A stretch of DNA of 64,000 nucleotides from Streptomyces niger (GCF_000718305.1 NZ_JOFQ01000017.1:124001-188000); one strand, 5' to 3'. Positions 1 to 12,404 are shown, counted from the first letter of the stretch. The notes: a model not told the origin generated them from the sequence alone. Made by a program: numbers and translations.

Positions 1-2160
<2,160 letters not shown>

Positions 2161-2308
2161 GAGCAACTCCTCGCTGGGACCTTTCCCGCCGGCGAACGGG
2201 CGGAAAAGAGCGGTGCCGGACCACCGGTCCACGGAGTGGCCGGGCTGCCATGGTATCCATGCCTACAGCCACGGCTCCTCCGCGGGCCGGTGCTCCTGTG
2301 GACACAGC

Positions 2309-2343
2309 AAAAGGGCATCCGCATTTATGCCGGATGCCCTTTT
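2309..2343 (-). terminator. Intrinsic terminator between apt and relA
   Basis: Perfect 13-bp inverted repeat (arms 2309-2321 and 2331-2343, aaaagggcatccg) with a 9-nt loop. Read on the minus strand it ends in TTTT. It lies downstream of apt and upstream of relA, so it should stop or attenuate read-through from the sec-apt operon. Confidence 0.8.
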
Positions 2344-2417
2344 GCGTGCACTTTGCTCGAATTTCGAGCGTCCGAGGCGGCCCGCGACCGCCTCCCCGGG
2401 CCCGTACGGACCCGGCC

Positions 2418-2966
2418 TCAGACCGTGATGAGCGCCTCCAGCGGGGCGCCGTCCAGCCCGACCGCCAGCTTCTCGCGGCCGTCCAGGAAGCCCAGCTCCA
2501 GCAGGACCGCCACGCCCGCGACCTCGGCGCCGGAGCGGCGGATCAGGGTCAGCGAGGCATCGGCCGTACCGCCGGTGGCCAGGACGTCGTCGATCACCAG
2601 CACCCGGTCGCCCGGGCCCAGCGCGTCGGCCTGGATCTCGATCGTCGCGTGCCCGTACTCCAGCGCGTAGCTCTGGCCGAGGGTCGCCCCGGGGAGCTTG
2701 CCGGCCTTGCGTACGGGCACGAAGCCGACGCCCGCCTTCACCGCGACCGGGGCCGCGAGGATGAAGCCGCGCGCCTCCAGCGCCACGATCTTCGTCGCAC
2801 CGAACTCCGCGCTGACCCCCGCCAGCGCGTCGGTCAGCTTCCCGAAGGCGTCCGGGTCGGCCAGCAGCGGGGTGATGTCCTTGAACACCACCCCCGCCTG
2901 CGGGTAGTCCGGCACGTCGGCGATCTTGCTCAGCAGCAGCTCGCGCAGGTCCGCGGGGGCGCTCAT
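2418..2966 (-). CDS. apt: Adenine phosphoribosyltransferase
   Basis: Converts adenine plus PRPP to AMP in purine salvage, in the cytosol. 182 residues, the normal APT size. Visible motifs are VFKDITPLL near residue 27, the adenine-site segment ALEARGF, and the PRPP loop VLVIDDVLATGGT near residue 120. The ATG at 2966 overlaps the secF stop by ATGA, so the two are translationally coupled. The yajC-secD-secF-apt-relA order is typical of actinobacteria. Confidence 0.96.
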   Translation of the reverse strand: MSAPADLRELLLSKIADVPDYPQAGVVFKDITPLLADPDAFGKLTDALAGVSAEFGATKIVALEARGFILAAPVAVKAGVGFVPVRKAGKLPGATLGQSYALEYGHATIEIQADALGPGDRVLVIDDVLATGGTADASLTLIRRSGAEVAGVAVLLELGFLDGREKLAVGLDGAPLEALITV

Positions 2967-4099
2967 CGGCGCTTGCCCGACGGACGGCCGCGGCCGCGGC
3001 TGCGGTCGGCGGGCCGGCTGCGCGGGCCGGCGGCCGAGCTGCCGGCCGCCGCCGGGGCGCCGTCCTGCGGCTCCTCGCCCTCCTGCACCGCGCCCTCGGC
3101 CTCGCCCGCACCGGGATCGGCCTTGGCGGCGGCCGCGGAGCGCTTGGCGCGGACCCGCCGGGCCAGCGCCTTCATCTGCGGCTCGCGCTCCTTGAAGTCG
3201 GCGACCAGCGGGGTGGCGATGAAGATCGAGCTGTACGCACCGGCCGCGAGACCCACGAACAGGGCCAGCGAGATGTCGTTCAGCATGCCCGCGCCCAGGA
3301 AACCGCCGCCCACGAAGAGCAGACCGGCCACCGGGAGCAGCGCCACGACCGTGGTGTTGATCGACCGGACCAGCGTGGAGTTGATCGAGCGGTTGGCGAT
3401 CTCGCCGTAGGTGTACCGGGACTGCTTCGTGACGCCCCGGGACGCCTCCTTGAGGCTGTCGAACACCACGACCGTGTCGTACAGCGAGTAACCGAGGATC
3501 GTCAGCAGACCGATGACCGTACCCGGCGTGACCTCGAAGCCGACCAGCGCGTACACGCCGACCGTGATCGTCAGGTCGTGGATCAGCGCGATCAGGGCCG
3601 CCAGCGCCATGCGCCACTCGAAGGCGATGGCGAGATAGATGACCACGAGGACCATGAAGATCCCCAGGCCCAGCCAGGCCTTGTTCGCGATCTCCTCACC
3701 CCAGCTGGGGCCGACCAGCTGGGTGTTGACGTCCTGGACCGGGACGTTCAGGTCCTTGGCCAGCTCCTCCTGGACCGGCAGGGCCTCCTTGGTGTCCAGC
3801 TCGCTGATCTGGATCCGCAGAGTGCCGTTGCCGAGCTTCTGGACCACGGCCTGGTGACCGCCCGAGGCGGACTCGGCGTGGTGCTGGGCCTGGCTCGCCG
3901 AGACGGAGGTCTCCGGAGTGGTGAAGACCGCGCCGCCGGAGAACTCGATGCCCATGTTCAGGCCGCGCACCGCGAGGCCCACGATCGCCGTGATGGTGAT
4001 CAGGATCGAGATGCCGTACCAGATCTTGCGCTTGCCGATGAAGTCGTAGCCGACCTCACCTCGGTACAGCCGGGCGCCGATGTTGCCGAGCTTGGACAT
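2963..4099 (-). CDS. secF: Protein-export membrane protein SecF
   Basis: Works with SecD to drive late steps of Sec translocation using the proton motive force. 378 residues. TM1 lies at about 27-48, followed by the family motif NMGIEFSGG and a periplasmic domain, then five more membrane helices including the conserved GYSLYDTVVVFDSLKE segment near residue 195. The last 80 residues are a basic Arg/Ala/Pro-rich tail, as often seen in actinobacteria. The ATG at 4099 follows GGAGG and lies 1 nt after the secD stop. Confidence 0.96.
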   Translation of the reverse strand: MSKLGNIGARLYRGEVGYDFIGKRKIWYGISILITITAIVGLAVRGLNMGIEFSGGAVFTTPETSVSASQAQHHAESASGGHQAVVQKLGNGTLRIQISELDTKEALPVQEELAKDLNVPVQDVNTQLVGPSWGEEIANKAWLGLGIFMVLVVIYLAIAFEWRMALAALIALIHDLTITVGVYALVGFEVTPGTVIGLLTILGYSLYDTVVVFDSLKEASRGVTKQSRYTYGEIANRSINSTLVRSINTTVVALLPVAGLLFVGGGFLGAGMLNDISLALFVGLAAGAYSSIFIATPLVADFKEREPQMKALARRVRAKRSAAAAKADPGAGEAEGAVQEGEEPQDGAPAAAGSSAAGPRSRPADRSRGRGRPSGKRR

Positions 4100-4100
4100 C

Positions 4101-5840
4101 TCACGCCTCCTTCGTCTCGATGGGGGCGGAGGTGCGCCGGCCGCGTCGCAGCGGCGGCTTCGCGCCGAGGCGCGTGGGGTCCAGACCCGACCAGGGGTGT
4201 CCCGAGTGGAAGAACTTCCGCCGGGCCAGCAGCGTCATCAGCGGCTTGGTAAAGAAGAACACCACCACGACGTCCAGCAGGGTGGTCAGGCCGAGCGTGA
4301 ACGCGAAGCCCTGGACCTTGCCGACGGTGACGATGAACAGCACCGCGGCGGCCAGGAACGACACGAAGTCCGAGACCAGGATCGTGCGCCGGGCACGCGG
4401 CCAGGCCCGCTCGACGGACGGCCGCAGCGTACGGCCCTCCCGGATCTCGTCCCGGATGCGTTCGAAGTACACGATGAAGGAGTCGGCGGTGATACCGATC
4501 GCCACGATCGCACCGCAGACGGCCGGGAGGTTCAACGCGAACCCGATGGCGGGGCCGAGCAGCGTCATGAGCGTGTACGTCAGGGCCGCCGACACCACGA
4601 GGCTGGCCAGCGCGACCAGCGACAGGCCGCGGTAGTAGGCCACGAGGTAGATGACGACCAGGGCGAGGCCGATGGCGCCCGCGATCAGACCCGCGTTCAG
4701 CTGCTCGCCGCCGAGGGCCGCGGTGACGGTGGTCTCGTCCGCGATCTTGAAGGAGAGCGGCAGCGCACCGTAGGACAGCATGTTGCCCAGGTCCTCGGCG
4801 GACTGCTGGGTGAAGCCACCGCTGATCTGGGCGTTGCCGCCGGCGATGGCGCTGCTCACCTGCGGCGCCGAGACGACCTGACCGTCCAGCGTGATGGCGA
4901 ACTGGTTCTGCGGCGGGGCCTTGGTGGCGATGTCGCCGGTGACGTCCGCGAACTTCTTGCCGCCCGCGGAGTTGAAGTTCATCTGGACGATCCAGCCCTG
5001 GCCGCCCTGCTGGTCGAAGGTGGCCTTCGCGTCGTCCACGTCGGTGCCCTCGACCTTGACCGGGCCGAGCGCGTACTTCCGCGAGCCGTCCTTCTCGCAG
5101 GCGACGACCTGGTCGCTGGGCTTGGCCCGGGCGGCCTGTGCCGCGGCGTCCGCGCGGCCCTTCTTGGTGGAGCAGTCCAGCGCCGCGAGCTTCTTCTGCA
5201 GCGCCGCGGGGATGCCGGCACCCTGGGGCTGCTGCTGGGCCGGAGGAGCGCTGGGCGTCTTGGAGGCGGACGGCGTGGGGGTGTCGTCCTTCTTCAGCGC
5301 GTCGCCGACGGCCCGGCCCTGGGGGGTGGACTTGCCGGAGGGGGTGGCCGAAGCGGAGCTGTCGCCCTTCTCCTTCTCGCCACTGCCCGCCTTGGGGCTC
5401 TCGGAGGAGCCCGGCGTGGGCGTCTTCGCACCGGCCGCGGCCGTCAGCACCGTACGGAACCCGAGCTGAGCGGTGGTACCGATCTGCTCCCGGGCCTGCT
5501 TCGCGTCCGTCCCCTTGGGGATGTTCACGATGATGTGGTTGGTGCCCTGCGTCTGCACCTCGGCCTCGGAGACGCCGAGACCGTTGACCCGCTGATTCAT
5601 GATGTCAGCGGCGGTCTTCATGTTGGTCTCGTTGATCGCGTTGGGCTTGCCCGGCATGTTCTGGGCTTCCAGCGTGAAGCTCGTACCGCCCGCGAGGTCG
5701 ATGCCCAGTCGCGGCGTCATCGTGCCGGAGTAGAACATCCCCCCGACCAACGCCGCGATGACGACCACGATCAGGGCCAGGGCGCGCCCCGGCCTGCCCT
5801 GGGCCGCAGGCGACCTTCGGCCCTTGTTCGGTGCTGCCAC
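4101..5840 (-). CDS. secD: Protein translocase subunit SecD
   Basis: Partner of SecF in the accessory Sec complex. 579 residues. TM1 is at about 20-38 and is followed by GIDLAGGTSF (the family's D1 signature). The first periplasmic domain is interrupted at about residues 140-215 by a low-complexity Ser/Pro/Thr/Lys insert. The C-terminal half has five membrane helices, with the conserved GITADSFIVYFERIRDE near residue 448. The ATG at 5840 was chosen because it gives the standard cytoplasmic N-terminus. It sits in the yajC-secD-secF order. Confidence 0.96.
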   Translation of the reverse strand: MAAPNKGRRSPAAQGRPGRALALIVVVIAALVGGMFYSGTMTPRLGIDLAGGTSFTLEAQNMPGKPNAINETNMKTAADIMNQRVNGLGVSEAEVQTQGTNHIIVNIPKGTDAKQAREQIGTTAQLGFRTVLTAAAGAKTPTPGSSESPKAGSGEKEKGDSSASATPSGKSTPQGRAVGDALKKDDTPTPSASKTPSAPPAQQQPQGAGIPAALQKKLAALDCSTKKGRADAAAQAARAKPSDQVVACEKDGSRKYALGPVKVEGTDVDDAKATFDQQGGQGWIVQMNFNSAGGKKFADVTGDIATKAPPQNQFAITLDGQVVSAPQVSSAIAGGNAQISGGFTQQSAEDLGNMLSYGALPLSFKIADETTVTAALGGEQLNAGLIAGAIGLALVVIYLVAYYRGLSLVALASLVVSAALTYTLMTLLGPAIGFALNLPAVCGAIVAIGITADSFIVYFERIRDEIREGRTLRPSVERAWPRARRTILVSDFVSFLAAAVLFIVTVGKVQGFAFTLGLTTLLDVVVVFFFTKPLMTLLARRKFFHSGHPWSGLDPTRLGAKPPLRRGRRTSAPIETKEA

Positions 5841-5938
5841 CTTCTCGTATCTCCCTGTCCAACCGCCCGAGTCAGGTCAGTGCCGGACGGCCACGAAGTG
5901 TTGTGGGGACGTGCCCCCGCCGGAGCCTAAACGGTCCA

Positions 5939-5978
5939 GGAACCGCGGTGCACCGCACTCGATGCACACCGCGGTTCC
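5939..5978 (-). terminator. Hairpin between yajC and secD
   Basis: Perfect 12-bp inverted repeat, ggaaccgcggtg (5939-5950) with its complement at 5967-5978, and a 16-nt loop. It lies just after the yajC stop on the minus strand. No long U-run follows, so it may attenuate rather than fully stop transcription into secD. Confidence 0.6.
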
Positions 5979-5991
5979 CTGAGAGGCGGGC

Positions 5992-6528
5992 TTACTTCGC
6001 GTCGGCGCCGCCGTCCTTCTTTGCGTCCTTGGCCTCGGCGGTCTTGGCGTCGGCGTCCTCCGCCGGGGTCGCGTCGGCCTTCGGCTCGTCGGCGTCGGCC
6101 TCGGCGGCCTTCTCCGCGGGAGCTTCCTTGCCCAGGTCGATCTTTTCGGCGGCGTCACCCTTATCGGTGGCGTCGTCGTCCGCGGCGTTGACGGTGGAGG
6201 CGCCGGTCAGGGAGGACACGTCGTCCGGGACGACGGTGCCCTTCTCGGCGCCGTCGATGATGCGGTTGTACTCGTCGTCGGGCAGCACGGCGCCCACGGC
6301 GTTCTTCGCGTACAGCGCGTGCACGCCGGGCGCGACCTCAAGGAGGACGGAGTCCTCGTGGATCTCCTTGACGGTGGCGTACATGCCTCCGATCGTGCGG
6401 ATGCCCGTACCGGGCTGCATTTCGTTCCGCATCTGCACTGCCGCCTGCTGCTTCTTCTTGGCGGAGCGCGTCATCAGGAACATGGCCCCGATGAGCACGA
6501 TGAACGGGAGGAGAGTCATGATATTCAC
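5992..6528 (-). CDS. yajC: Preprotein translocase subunit YajC
   Basis: Small membrane subunit that associates with SecDF. 178 residues from the GTG at 6528 (MNIMTLLPFIVLIGAMFL), with AAGGA 11 nt upstream; the ATG at 6519 is an alternative. One TM helix lies at about residues 5-22, then the conserved region EMQPGTGIRTIGGMYATV. The last 80 residues are an acidic Ala/Asp/Glu/Lys-rich tail, which makes the protein longer than the roughly 110-residue E. coli form; such tails are common in Streptomyces. Confidence 0.93.
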   Translation of the reverse strand: MNIMTLLPFIVLIGAMFLMTRSAKKKQQAAVQMRNEMQPGTGIRTIGGMYATVKEIHEDSVLLEVAPGVHALYAKNAVGAVLPDDEYNRIIDGAEKGTVVPDDVSSLTGASTVNAADDDATDKGDAAEKIDLGKEAPAEKAAEADADEPKADATPAEDADAKTAEAKDAKKDGGADAK

Positions 6529-6691
6529 GGGACGGACATTCCTTCGCACGACCGCGGAGGTGCGGCCTGGTATACGGGGGTTGGTATGCCGGACCGTACG
6601 GACGGCATCGGCGGAGTCTAAGCGAGTCCGCACCAGTGGAACAACGCCCAGCATCGCACCGCAGTTCCTGACCCGGCGAGTCCCCGCGCCG

Positions 6692-7792
6692 TCACGCCCC
6701 GAACAGCCCCTGCTGTCCGTTTCCGCCCGTCATCTGCTGCGGCGGCACCAGCCCCATGTGCGCCCATGCGGCGGGGGTGGCGATGCGGCCACGGGGGGTA
6801 CGCGCGAGCAGCCCCTCACGCACGAGGAACGGCTCCGCGACCTCCTCGACCGTCTCACGCTCCTCCCCCACGGCCACCGCCAGGGTCGACAGGCCCACCG
6901 GCCCGCCGCTGAACAGCTTGAGCAGCGCGGTGAGCACCGCACGGTCCAGCCGATCCAGGCCGCGCTGGTCCACCTCGTACACGTCCAGGGCCTGCGCCGC
7001 GATCTCCCGGGTGATCAGACCGTCCGCCTTGACCTGGGCGTAGTCCCGTACGCGGCGCAGCAGGCGGTTGGCGATACGGGGCGTACCGCGGGACCGGCCG
7101 GCGATCTCGGCGGCGCCCTCGGTCTCTATGTCGACATCCAGCAGGCCGGCGGAGCGGTGGATGACCCGCTCCAGCTCGACCGGCGCGTAGAACTCCATGT
7201 GCCCGGTGAATCCGAAGCGGTCGCGCAGCGGCGGCGGCAGCAGGCCGGCCCGCGTCGTCGCTCCGACCAGCGTGAACGGCGGCAGCTCCAGCGGGATGGC
7301 GGTGGCGCCCGGGCCCTTGCCGACGATCACGTCGACGCGGAAGTCCTCCATCGCCATGTAGAGCATCTCCTCGGCGGGCCGCGACATCCGGTGGATCTCG
7401 TCGAGGAAGAGCACCTCACCCTCCTGGAGGGAGGAGAGGATGGCGGCGAGGTCGCCGGCGTGCTGGATGGCGGGGCCCGAGGTGATGCGGATCGGGGCGC
7501 CCATCTCCGCCGCAATGATCATCGACAGGGTGGTCTTGCCGAGGCCCGGCGCACCGGAGAGCAGTACGTGGTCGGCGGTGGCGCCGCGCGCCCGAGCCGC
7601 CCGCAGCACCAGGTCCAGCTGCTCGCGCACCCGCTCCTGGCCGACGAACTCCGCCAGGTCCTTCGGGCGCAGCGCCGCCTCGACGGCCGTGTCCTCACCA
7701 TCGGCGTCCGCGCCCACCAGCCGGTCGGCGCCGCCCGGCGGCAGGCCGGGGTCCTCTCCGTCCGCGGTGTCGGTGCTGTCGTCCCAGTTCAC
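6692..7792 (-). CDS. ruvB: Holliday junction branch-migration ATPase RuvB
   Basis: Hexameric motor that drives branch migration with RuvA. 366 residues. The GTG at 7792 has GAGG about 10 nt upstream and gives the N-terminus [12 protein letters not shown]. Walker A is GAPGLGKTT (about residues 79-87), Walker B is LFLDEIHR (about 127), and the sensor region is GATTRAGLL. The C-terminal winged helix ends near WAHMGLVPP. It is last in the ruvC-ruvA-ruvB operon, 68 nt after ruvA. Confidence 0.97.
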   Translation of the reverse strand: MNWDDSTDTADGEDPGLPPGGADRLVGADADGEDTAVEAALRPKDLAEFVGQERVREQLDLVLRAARARGATADHVLLSGAPGLGKTTLSMIIAAEMGAPIRITSGPAIQHAGDLAAILSSLQEGEVLFLDEIHRMSRPAEEMLYMAMEDFRVDVIVGKGPGATAIPLELPPFTLVGATTRAGLLPPPLRDRFGFTGHMEFYAPVELERVIHRSAGLLDVDIETEGAAEIAGRSRGTPRIANRLLRRVRDYAQVKADGLITREIAAQALDVYEVDQRGLDRLDRAVLTALLKLFSGGPVGLSTLAVAVGEERETVEEVAEPFLVREGLLARTPRGRIATPAAWAHMGLVPPQQMTGGNGQQGLFGA

Positions 7793-7860
7793 TTGCGTAC
7801 TGCCTCGCGTCGTCGGTGGATGGACTGCCGGATCGTAGGGGTACCCGCTCGGGCGCCCGG

Positions 7861-8481
7861 TCAGCGGGTCCGGTTCAAGGACTGCAGGGCTGCCTTGAGC
7901 AACTGGCTGACCTGCGGCTTCGTGCCCTCCGCCACAGCCGCCTCGGCCTGCGGGGCGACCGCGCCCACCGCCTCGTCGGCCTCCCGGGTGGCGTACCCGA
8001 GGCCGATCAGCGCGGCGTGCAGCTGATCGCGCCAACCGGCCGTGACCGGGCTGCCGATCGCGGGCCCGGCGCTGCCGAGCGGCTCGCCGAGGCGGTCCTT
8101 CAGCTCCAGCAGCAGCTTCTGCGCGCCCTTCTTGCCGATGCCGGGCACGGCCGTGAGCGCCTTCTCGTCGCCCGTGGAGACCGCGCGGCGCAGCGCGTCC
8201 GGGGAGTGCACGGCGAGCATGGCCTGGGCCAGCCGCGGCCCGACGCCGCTCGCCGTCTGGAGCAGTTCGAAGGTCTGCCGCTCGTCGTCGTCCGCGAAGC
8301 CGTACAGCGTGAGACTGTCCTCCCGTACGACGAGGGAGGTGGCGAGCCGGGTCTGCTCCCCTATGCGCAGCCCCGACAGGGTGCCGGGCGTGCACTGGAC
8401 GGCCATGCCGATACCGCCGACCTCGACGACGGCGGCATCGGGAGCGAGGGCCGCGACCGGGCCGGAGACGAAGGCGATCAT
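7861..8481 (-). CDS. ruvA: Holliday junction DNA-binding subunit RuvA
   Basis: Binds the four-way junction and loads RuvB. 206 residues: an N-terminal OB fold ([21 protein letters not shown]), two helix-hairpin-helix motifs ([11 protein letters not shown] and [16 protein letters not shown]), a flexible linker, and a C-terminal RuvB-binding domain ([17 protein letters not shown]). The ATG at 8481 overlaps the ruvC stop by ATGA. Confidence 0.97.
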   Translation of the reverse strand: MIAFVSGPVAALAPDAAVVEVGGIGMAVQCTPGTLSGLRIGEQTRLATSLVVREDSLTLYGFADDDERQTFELLQTASGVGPRLAQAMLAVHSPDALRRAVSTGDEKALTAVPGIGKKGAQKLLLELKDRLGEPLGSAGPAIGSPVTAGWRDQLHAALIGLGYATREADEAVGAVAPQAEAAVAEGTKPQVSQLLKAALQSLNRTR

Positions 8482-9089
8482 GACGTGCCCTTCGGGATGC
8501 GGGTGGTGCTGCGTACGGGGGCGGGGGTGCGGGAGACCCCGGCGGGGCGCGCGGCGGCCGGGGTGCGGCGCGCCGCGGTCCGTGCCTGCGCCTGGGCCTG
8601 CTGGAGCCGGTTGACCGCGGGGGCGCGCCAGATGTGGCAGATGGCCAGCGCCAGCGCGTCGGCGGCGTCGGCCGGCTTCGGCGGCGCCGAGAGCCGCAGC
8701 AGCCGGGTCACCATGGCGCCGACCTGCGCCTTGTCGGCCCGGCCCGAGCCGGTGACGGCGGCCTTGACCTCGCTGGGGGTGTGCAGCGCGACGGGCAGTC
8801 CGCGCCGGGCCGCGCACAGCATCGCCACCGCGCTGGCCTGGGCCGTCCCCATCACCGTCCGCACATTGTGCTGGCTGAAGACGCGCTCCACGGCGACGTA
8901 CTCGGGGCGGTGCGCGTCGAGCCACTCGTCGATGCCGCGCTCGATGAGGACGAGGCGGTGCGCGACGTCGGCGTCGGCGGGGGTTCGGACGACGCCGACC
9001 CCGGCCATGGTCAGCGGCCGCCCGGCGACGCCCTCGACCACCCCGACACCGCACCGCGTCAACCCCGGGTCGACGCCCAGTACCTTCAC
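8478..9089 (-). CDS. ruvC: Crossover junction endodeoxyribonuclease RuvC
   Basis: Resolves Holliday junctions. 203 residues from the GTG at 9089, chosen because a strong GGGGAGGGG lies just upstream and the protein then begins [14 protein letters not shown], with the catalytic Asp at residue 7. Other acidic residues are in YVAVERVF and [10 protein letters not shown]. The last 40 residues are an Ala/Arg/Pro-rich tail beyond the fold. First gene of the ruvCAB operon. Confidence 0.96.
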   Translation of the reverse strand: MKVLGVDPGLTRCGVGVVEGVAGRPLTMAGVGVVRTPADADVAHRLVLIERGIDEWLDAHRPEYVAVERVFSQHNVRTVMGTAQASAVAMLCAARRGLPVALHTPSEVKAAVTGSGRADKAQVGAMVTRLLRLSAPPKPADAADALALAICHIWRAPAVNRLQQAQAQARTAARRTPAAARPAGVSRTPAPVRSTTRIPKGTS

Positions 9090-9213
9090 GGGTGTTCCCC
9101 TCCCCTCGTGGCGCGCTGTGACCACCGCCGCCGTACCGTTTCGGCCCTCCACCCCCACCACGGAGGAGCGGAGATCCCCTGCTCAGCACAGTATCGGGTG
9201 GCACTGACAACGC

Positions 9214-9253
9214 ATGACGGGCCGGCAGGGCGTGTTCCCTGCCGGCCCGTCAT
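9214..9253 (-). terminator. Terminator downstream of yebC
   Basis: Perfect 17-bp inverted repeat (9214-9230 with 9237-9253) and a 6-nt loop, 36 nt past the yebC stop. It isolates yebC from the ruv operon. Confidence 0.8.
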
Positions 9254-9289
9254 GTCACGTCGGCTGCCGCCGTGGCCGTAGGTGGGCGC

Positions 9290-10042
9290 TTACGCGTCCA
9301 CCTTCGCCATGACCTCGTCCGAGACGTCGAAGTTGGCGAAGACGTTCTGCACGTCGTCGCTGTCCTCCAGCGCGTCGATCAGCTTGAAGATCTTCTTGGC
9401 GCCTTCCTCGTCCAGCTCGACCTGCATGGTCGGGACGAAGTTGGTGTCGGCCGAGTCGTAGTCGATGCCGGCCTCCTGCAGCGCGGTACGGACCGCGACC
9501 ACGTCGGTGGCCTCGCTGAGCACCTCGAAGGACTCACCGAGGTCGTTGACCTCCTCGGCACCGGCGTCCAGCACCGCGGCGAGCACGTCGTCCTCGGAGA
9601 GCTCGCCCTTGGGGACGATGACGACGCCCTTGCGGTTGAACAGGTAAGACACCGAGCCCGGGTCGGCCATCGAGCCGCCGTTACGGGTCATGGCGACGCG
9701 CACGTCCGAGGCGGCACGGTTGCGGTTGTCGGTGAGGCACTCGATGAGCACCGCGACACCGTTCGGGCCGTAACCCTCGTACATGATCGTCTCGTAGTCG
9801 GCGCCGCCGGCCTCCAGGCCGCCGCCGCGCTTGACCGCGGAGTCGATGTTCTTGTTCGGGACCGACTGCTTCTTCGCCTTCTGGATGGCGTCGTACAGCG
9901 TCGGGTTGCCCTCGACGTCCACGCCACCCATGCGGGCCGCGACCTCGATGTTCTTGATCAGCTTCGCGAAGAGCTTGCCGCGCTTGGCATCGATCACGGC
10001 CTTCTTGTGCTTCGTCGTAGCCCATTTAGAGTGGCCGGACAT
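9290..10042 (-). CDS. YebC/PmpR-family transcriptional regulatory protein
   Basis: Member of the YebC/TACO1 family; members act as DNA-binding regulators or translation factors (recent work links some to polyproline stalling). 250 residues beginning [14 protein letters not shown], the family signature. Other conserved segments are [43 protein letters not shown] and FNRKGVV. The ATG at 10042 follows GAAGGAGACAGGCGG. The yebC-ruvC-ruvA-ruvB order is widely conserved. Confidence 0.94.
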   Translation of the reverse strand: MSGHSKWATTKHKKAVIDAKRGKLFAKLIKNIEVAARMGGVDVEGNPTLYDAIQKAKKQSVPNKNIDSAVKRGGGLEAGGADYETIMYEGYGPNGVAVLIECLTDNRNRAASDVRVAMTRNGGSMADPGSVSYLFNRKGVVIVPKGELSEDDVLAAVLDAGAEEVNDLGESFEVLSEATDVVAVRTALQEAGIDYDSADTNFVPTMQVELDEEGAKKIFKLIDALEDSDDVQNVFANFDVSDEVMAKVDA

Positions 10043-10085
10043 CCGCCTGTCTCCTTCGCGTAACCAATTTCTGAAAACGAACGCC

Positions 10086-10703
10086 CTAGATCCTACCGGG
10101 ATCGCCGCACGCGGCGTTGCGCACCATGTCCACGAAGAACGCGTGGACGCGGTGGTCGCCGGTGAGCTCCGGATGGAAGGACGTGGCAAGGACGTTACCC
10201 TGCCGGACGGCCACCGTGTGGCCGCCGTGCTCGGCAAGTACCTCGACCTCGGCGCCGACCGACTCGACCCAGGGCGCGCGGATGAAGACGCCCTCGACCG
10301 GTCCGCCGTCGATCCCGGCGACCTCGACGGCCGCCTCGAAGGACTCGTTCTGCCGCCCGAAGGCGTTACGGCGCACGATCATGTCGACGCCGCCGAACGT
10401 CTCCTGGTCCTCCCGGCCGTCCAGGATCTTCTCCGCGACCATGATCATGCCCGCGCAGGTGCCGTAGACCGGCTTGCCCGCGCGGATGAACGCACGCAGC
10501 GGCTCCAGCATGCCGAAGACGCCCGCCAGCTTGGACATGGTCGTGGACTCGCCACCGGGGATGACCAGACCGTCGATGTCGTCCAGTTCCTCGGCGCGAC
10601 GCACCGGGCGCGCCAGGGCGTCGGCGGTCGCGAGCGCCGTGAGGTGCTCGCGAACGTCGCCCTGGAGCGCCAGCACGCCGATGGTGGGGGTGCGGTCACT
10701 CAT
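10086..10703 (-). CDS. pdxT: Pyridoxal 5'-phosphate synthase glutaminase subunit PdxT
   Basis: Releases ammonia from glutamine for PLP synthesis by PdxS. 205 residues. Class-I amidotransferase triad region: Cys in YGTCAGMIM near residue 82, and His/Glu in SFHPEL near residue 177. [12 protein letters not shown] is the substrate loop. Starts at the ATG at 10703 with [16 protein letters not shown]. It lies 55 nt after pdxS. Confidence 0.96.
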   Translation of the reverse strand: MSDRTPTIGVLALQGDVREHLTALATADALARPVRRAEELDDIDGLVIPGGESTTMSKLAGVFGMLEPLRAFIRAGKPVYGTCAGMIMVAEKILDGREDQETFGGVDMIVRRNAFGRQNESFEAAVEVAGIDGGPVEGVFIRAPWVESVGAEVEVLAEHGGHTVAVRQGNVLATSFHPELTGDHRVHAFFVDMVRNAACGDPGRI

Positions 10704-10758
10704 GCACCGGCCTCGCTTCGCTCACTCGTGCTCGTGTACGTACTCACCTGCTCCGTGG

Positions 10759-11670
10759 TCACCAGCCGCGGTTGGCGTACCGCTCCGCCTCGGGGAGGGT
10801 GTCGCAGTTGATGCCGACCATGGCCTCGCCCAGGTTGCGGGAGGCGTCCGCGATGACCTTCGGGTCGTCGTAGAAGGTGGTGGCCTTCACGATCGCGGCG
10901 GCGCGCTTGGCGGGGTCGCCGGACTTGAAGATGCCGGAGCCGACGAAGACGCCCTCGGCGCCGAGCTGGCGCATCAGCGCGGCGTCGGCGGGGGTGGCCA
11001 CACCGCCGGCGGAGAAGAGGACGACGGGCAGCTTGCCCAGCTCCGCGACCTCCTTGACCAGCTCGTACGGGGCGCGCAGCTCCTTGGCGGCGGCGAACAG
11101 CTCGTTGTTGTCGCAGCCGCGCAGCTTGGCGATCTCGCCCTTGATCTGGCGGAGGTGGCGGACGGCCTCGACGACGTTGCCGGTGCCGGCCTCGCCCTTG
11201 GAGCGGATCATGGCCGCGCCCTCGGCGATGCGGCGCAGGGCCTCACCGAGGTTGGTGGCGCCGCACACGAAGGGGGTGGTGAAGGCCCACTTGTCGGAGT
11301 GGTTGACCTCGTCGGCCGGGGTGAGGACCTCGGACTCGTCGATGTAGTCCACGCCGAGGGACTGCAGGACCTGGGCCTCGACGAAGTGGCCGATGCGGGA
11401 CTTGGCCATGACGGGGATGGAAACGGCGTTGATGATGCCGTCGATCATGTCCGGGTCGGACATCCGCGCCACGCCGCCGTCCTTGCGGATGTCCGCGGGG
11501 ACGCGCTCCAGGGCCATGACCGCGACGGCGCCGGCGTCCTCGGCGATCTTCGCCTCTTCCGGCGTGACGACGTCCATGATCACGCCGCCCTTGAGCTGCT
11601 CGGCCATGCCGCGCTTGACGCGGGCGGTACCGGTCTCCGGGGTCTGGGGCGTGGTGGGCGTGGTGGACAC
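10759..11670 (-). CDS. pdxS: Pyridoxal 5'-phosphate synthase lyase subunit PdxS
   Basis: Forms PLP from ribose 5-phosphate, glyceraldehyde 3-phosphate and ammonia supplied by PdxT. 303 residues from the GTG at 11670 ([14 protein letters not shown]), chosen because TGAGG lies 7 nt upstream. Conserved segments: [62 protein letters not shown] and [15 protein letters not shown], all typical of the (beta-alpha)8 barrel. Confidence 0.97.
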   Translation of the reverse strand: MSTTPTTPQTPETGTARVKRGMAEQLKGGVIMDVVTPEEAKIAEDAGAVAVMALERVPADIRKDGGVARMSDPDMIDGIINAVSIPVMAKSRIGHFVEAQVLQSLGVDYIDESEVLTPADEVNHSDKWAFTTPFVCGATNLGEALRRIAEGAAMIRSKGEAGTGNVVEAVRHLRQIKGEIAKLRGCDNNELFAAAKELRAPYELVKEVAELGKLPVVLFSAGGVATPADAALMRQLGAEGVFVGSGIFKSGDPAKRAAAIVKATTFYDDPKVIADASRNLGEAMVGINCDTLPEAERYANRGW

Positions 11671-11790
11671 GATTGACCTCACTAAGTGCGGGTGGTTGTG
11701 CTGCTGCACCTAGAGAACCGTTTGTGTACGGGAGGTGAAAAGGGCCAATTGCAGGGCGGTGGCTCCTGGGCGGCCCCCGCGGCCCCGGGG

Positions 11791-11890
11791 CTCAGGCCGC
11801 TGTGCGCTCCGTCAGACCCGCCGGGCTCAGGCCGCCGTGCGCTCCGTCAGACCCGCCGGGCTCAGGCCGCCGTGCGCTCCGTCAGACCCA
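11791..11890. repeat. 35-bp tandem repeat, 2.9 copies, including the 3' end of the neighbouring gene
   Basis: Copies begin at 11791, 11826 and 11861 (ctcaggccgccgtgcgctcc is the start of the unit). They are identical except for single-base changes. The copy at 11861 contains the stop codon and last seven sense codons of the membrane-protein gene that ends at 11862; the other two copies lie beyond it. The unit is therefore a tandem duplication of that gene's own terminus. Confidence 0.9.
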
Positions 11891-12404
11891 CCGGGGCCTC
11901 GTCGTCCATCTCGAAGGCCAGCGGGAACGGGGCGTGGCCCGCGAGCCGGAACCAGCGTACGACGCGGTGCCGGCGGACGGCCCGGGCCGCGCGCACGGCG
12001 TCGTTGTGGAAACGGCGGGCCATCGGTACGCGCCGGACCGCCGCGGTCAGCTCGGCGAGCGTCTGCTCGCCGCCGGGCGCCTCGCGTACGGCGTCGGCCT
12101 GCTCGGCCTCGTCGAAGACCGCGCGCAGCGCCTGGCTGAGCGCGCTCTCGGCGACCTCCCGCTGGTCCTCCTCGGCCTGCCGTGCCTCGTGTGCGGCCTG
12201 GTACAGCACGATCGAGGCGGCGGGGTCGAGGATGCCGGACGTCCCGAGCTCCTGCGCGACGGAGGCACGCCGGAGCAGCTGTGCGTCCAGCGCGGCGCGG
12301 GCGGCGTCGATGCGCGCGTGCAGCCGGTCCAGACGGCCGGCCGTCCAGCTCAGGTACACGCCGATGACGATCAGCGCCGCGAGGATCCAGATGAGAGTGG
12401 TCAC
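11862..12404 (-). CDS. LemA-like membrane-anchored protein of unknown function
   Basis: 180 residues: one N-terminal TM helix (about 4-20, LIWILAALIVIGVYLSW), then a long helical region (RLDRLHARIDAARAALDAQLLRRASVAQEL) resembling the start of LemA family proteins, and a basic Arg/Ala-rich C-terminal half. The start is the GTG at 12404; no Shine-Dalgarno is visible. A TAACGT hexamer 8 nt upstream would fit a leaderless mRNA. The 3' end is tandemly duplicated. Function unknown; the LemA link is by pattern only. Confidence 0.75.
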   Translation of the reverse strand: MTTLIWILAALIVIGVYLSWTAGRLDRLHARIDAARAALDAQLLRRASVAQELGTSGILDPAASIVLYQAAHEARQAEEDQREVAESALSQALRAVFDEAEQADAVREAPGGEQTLAELTAAVRRVPMARRFHNDAVRAARAVRRHRVVRWFRLAGHAPFPLAFEMDDEAPVGLTERTAA

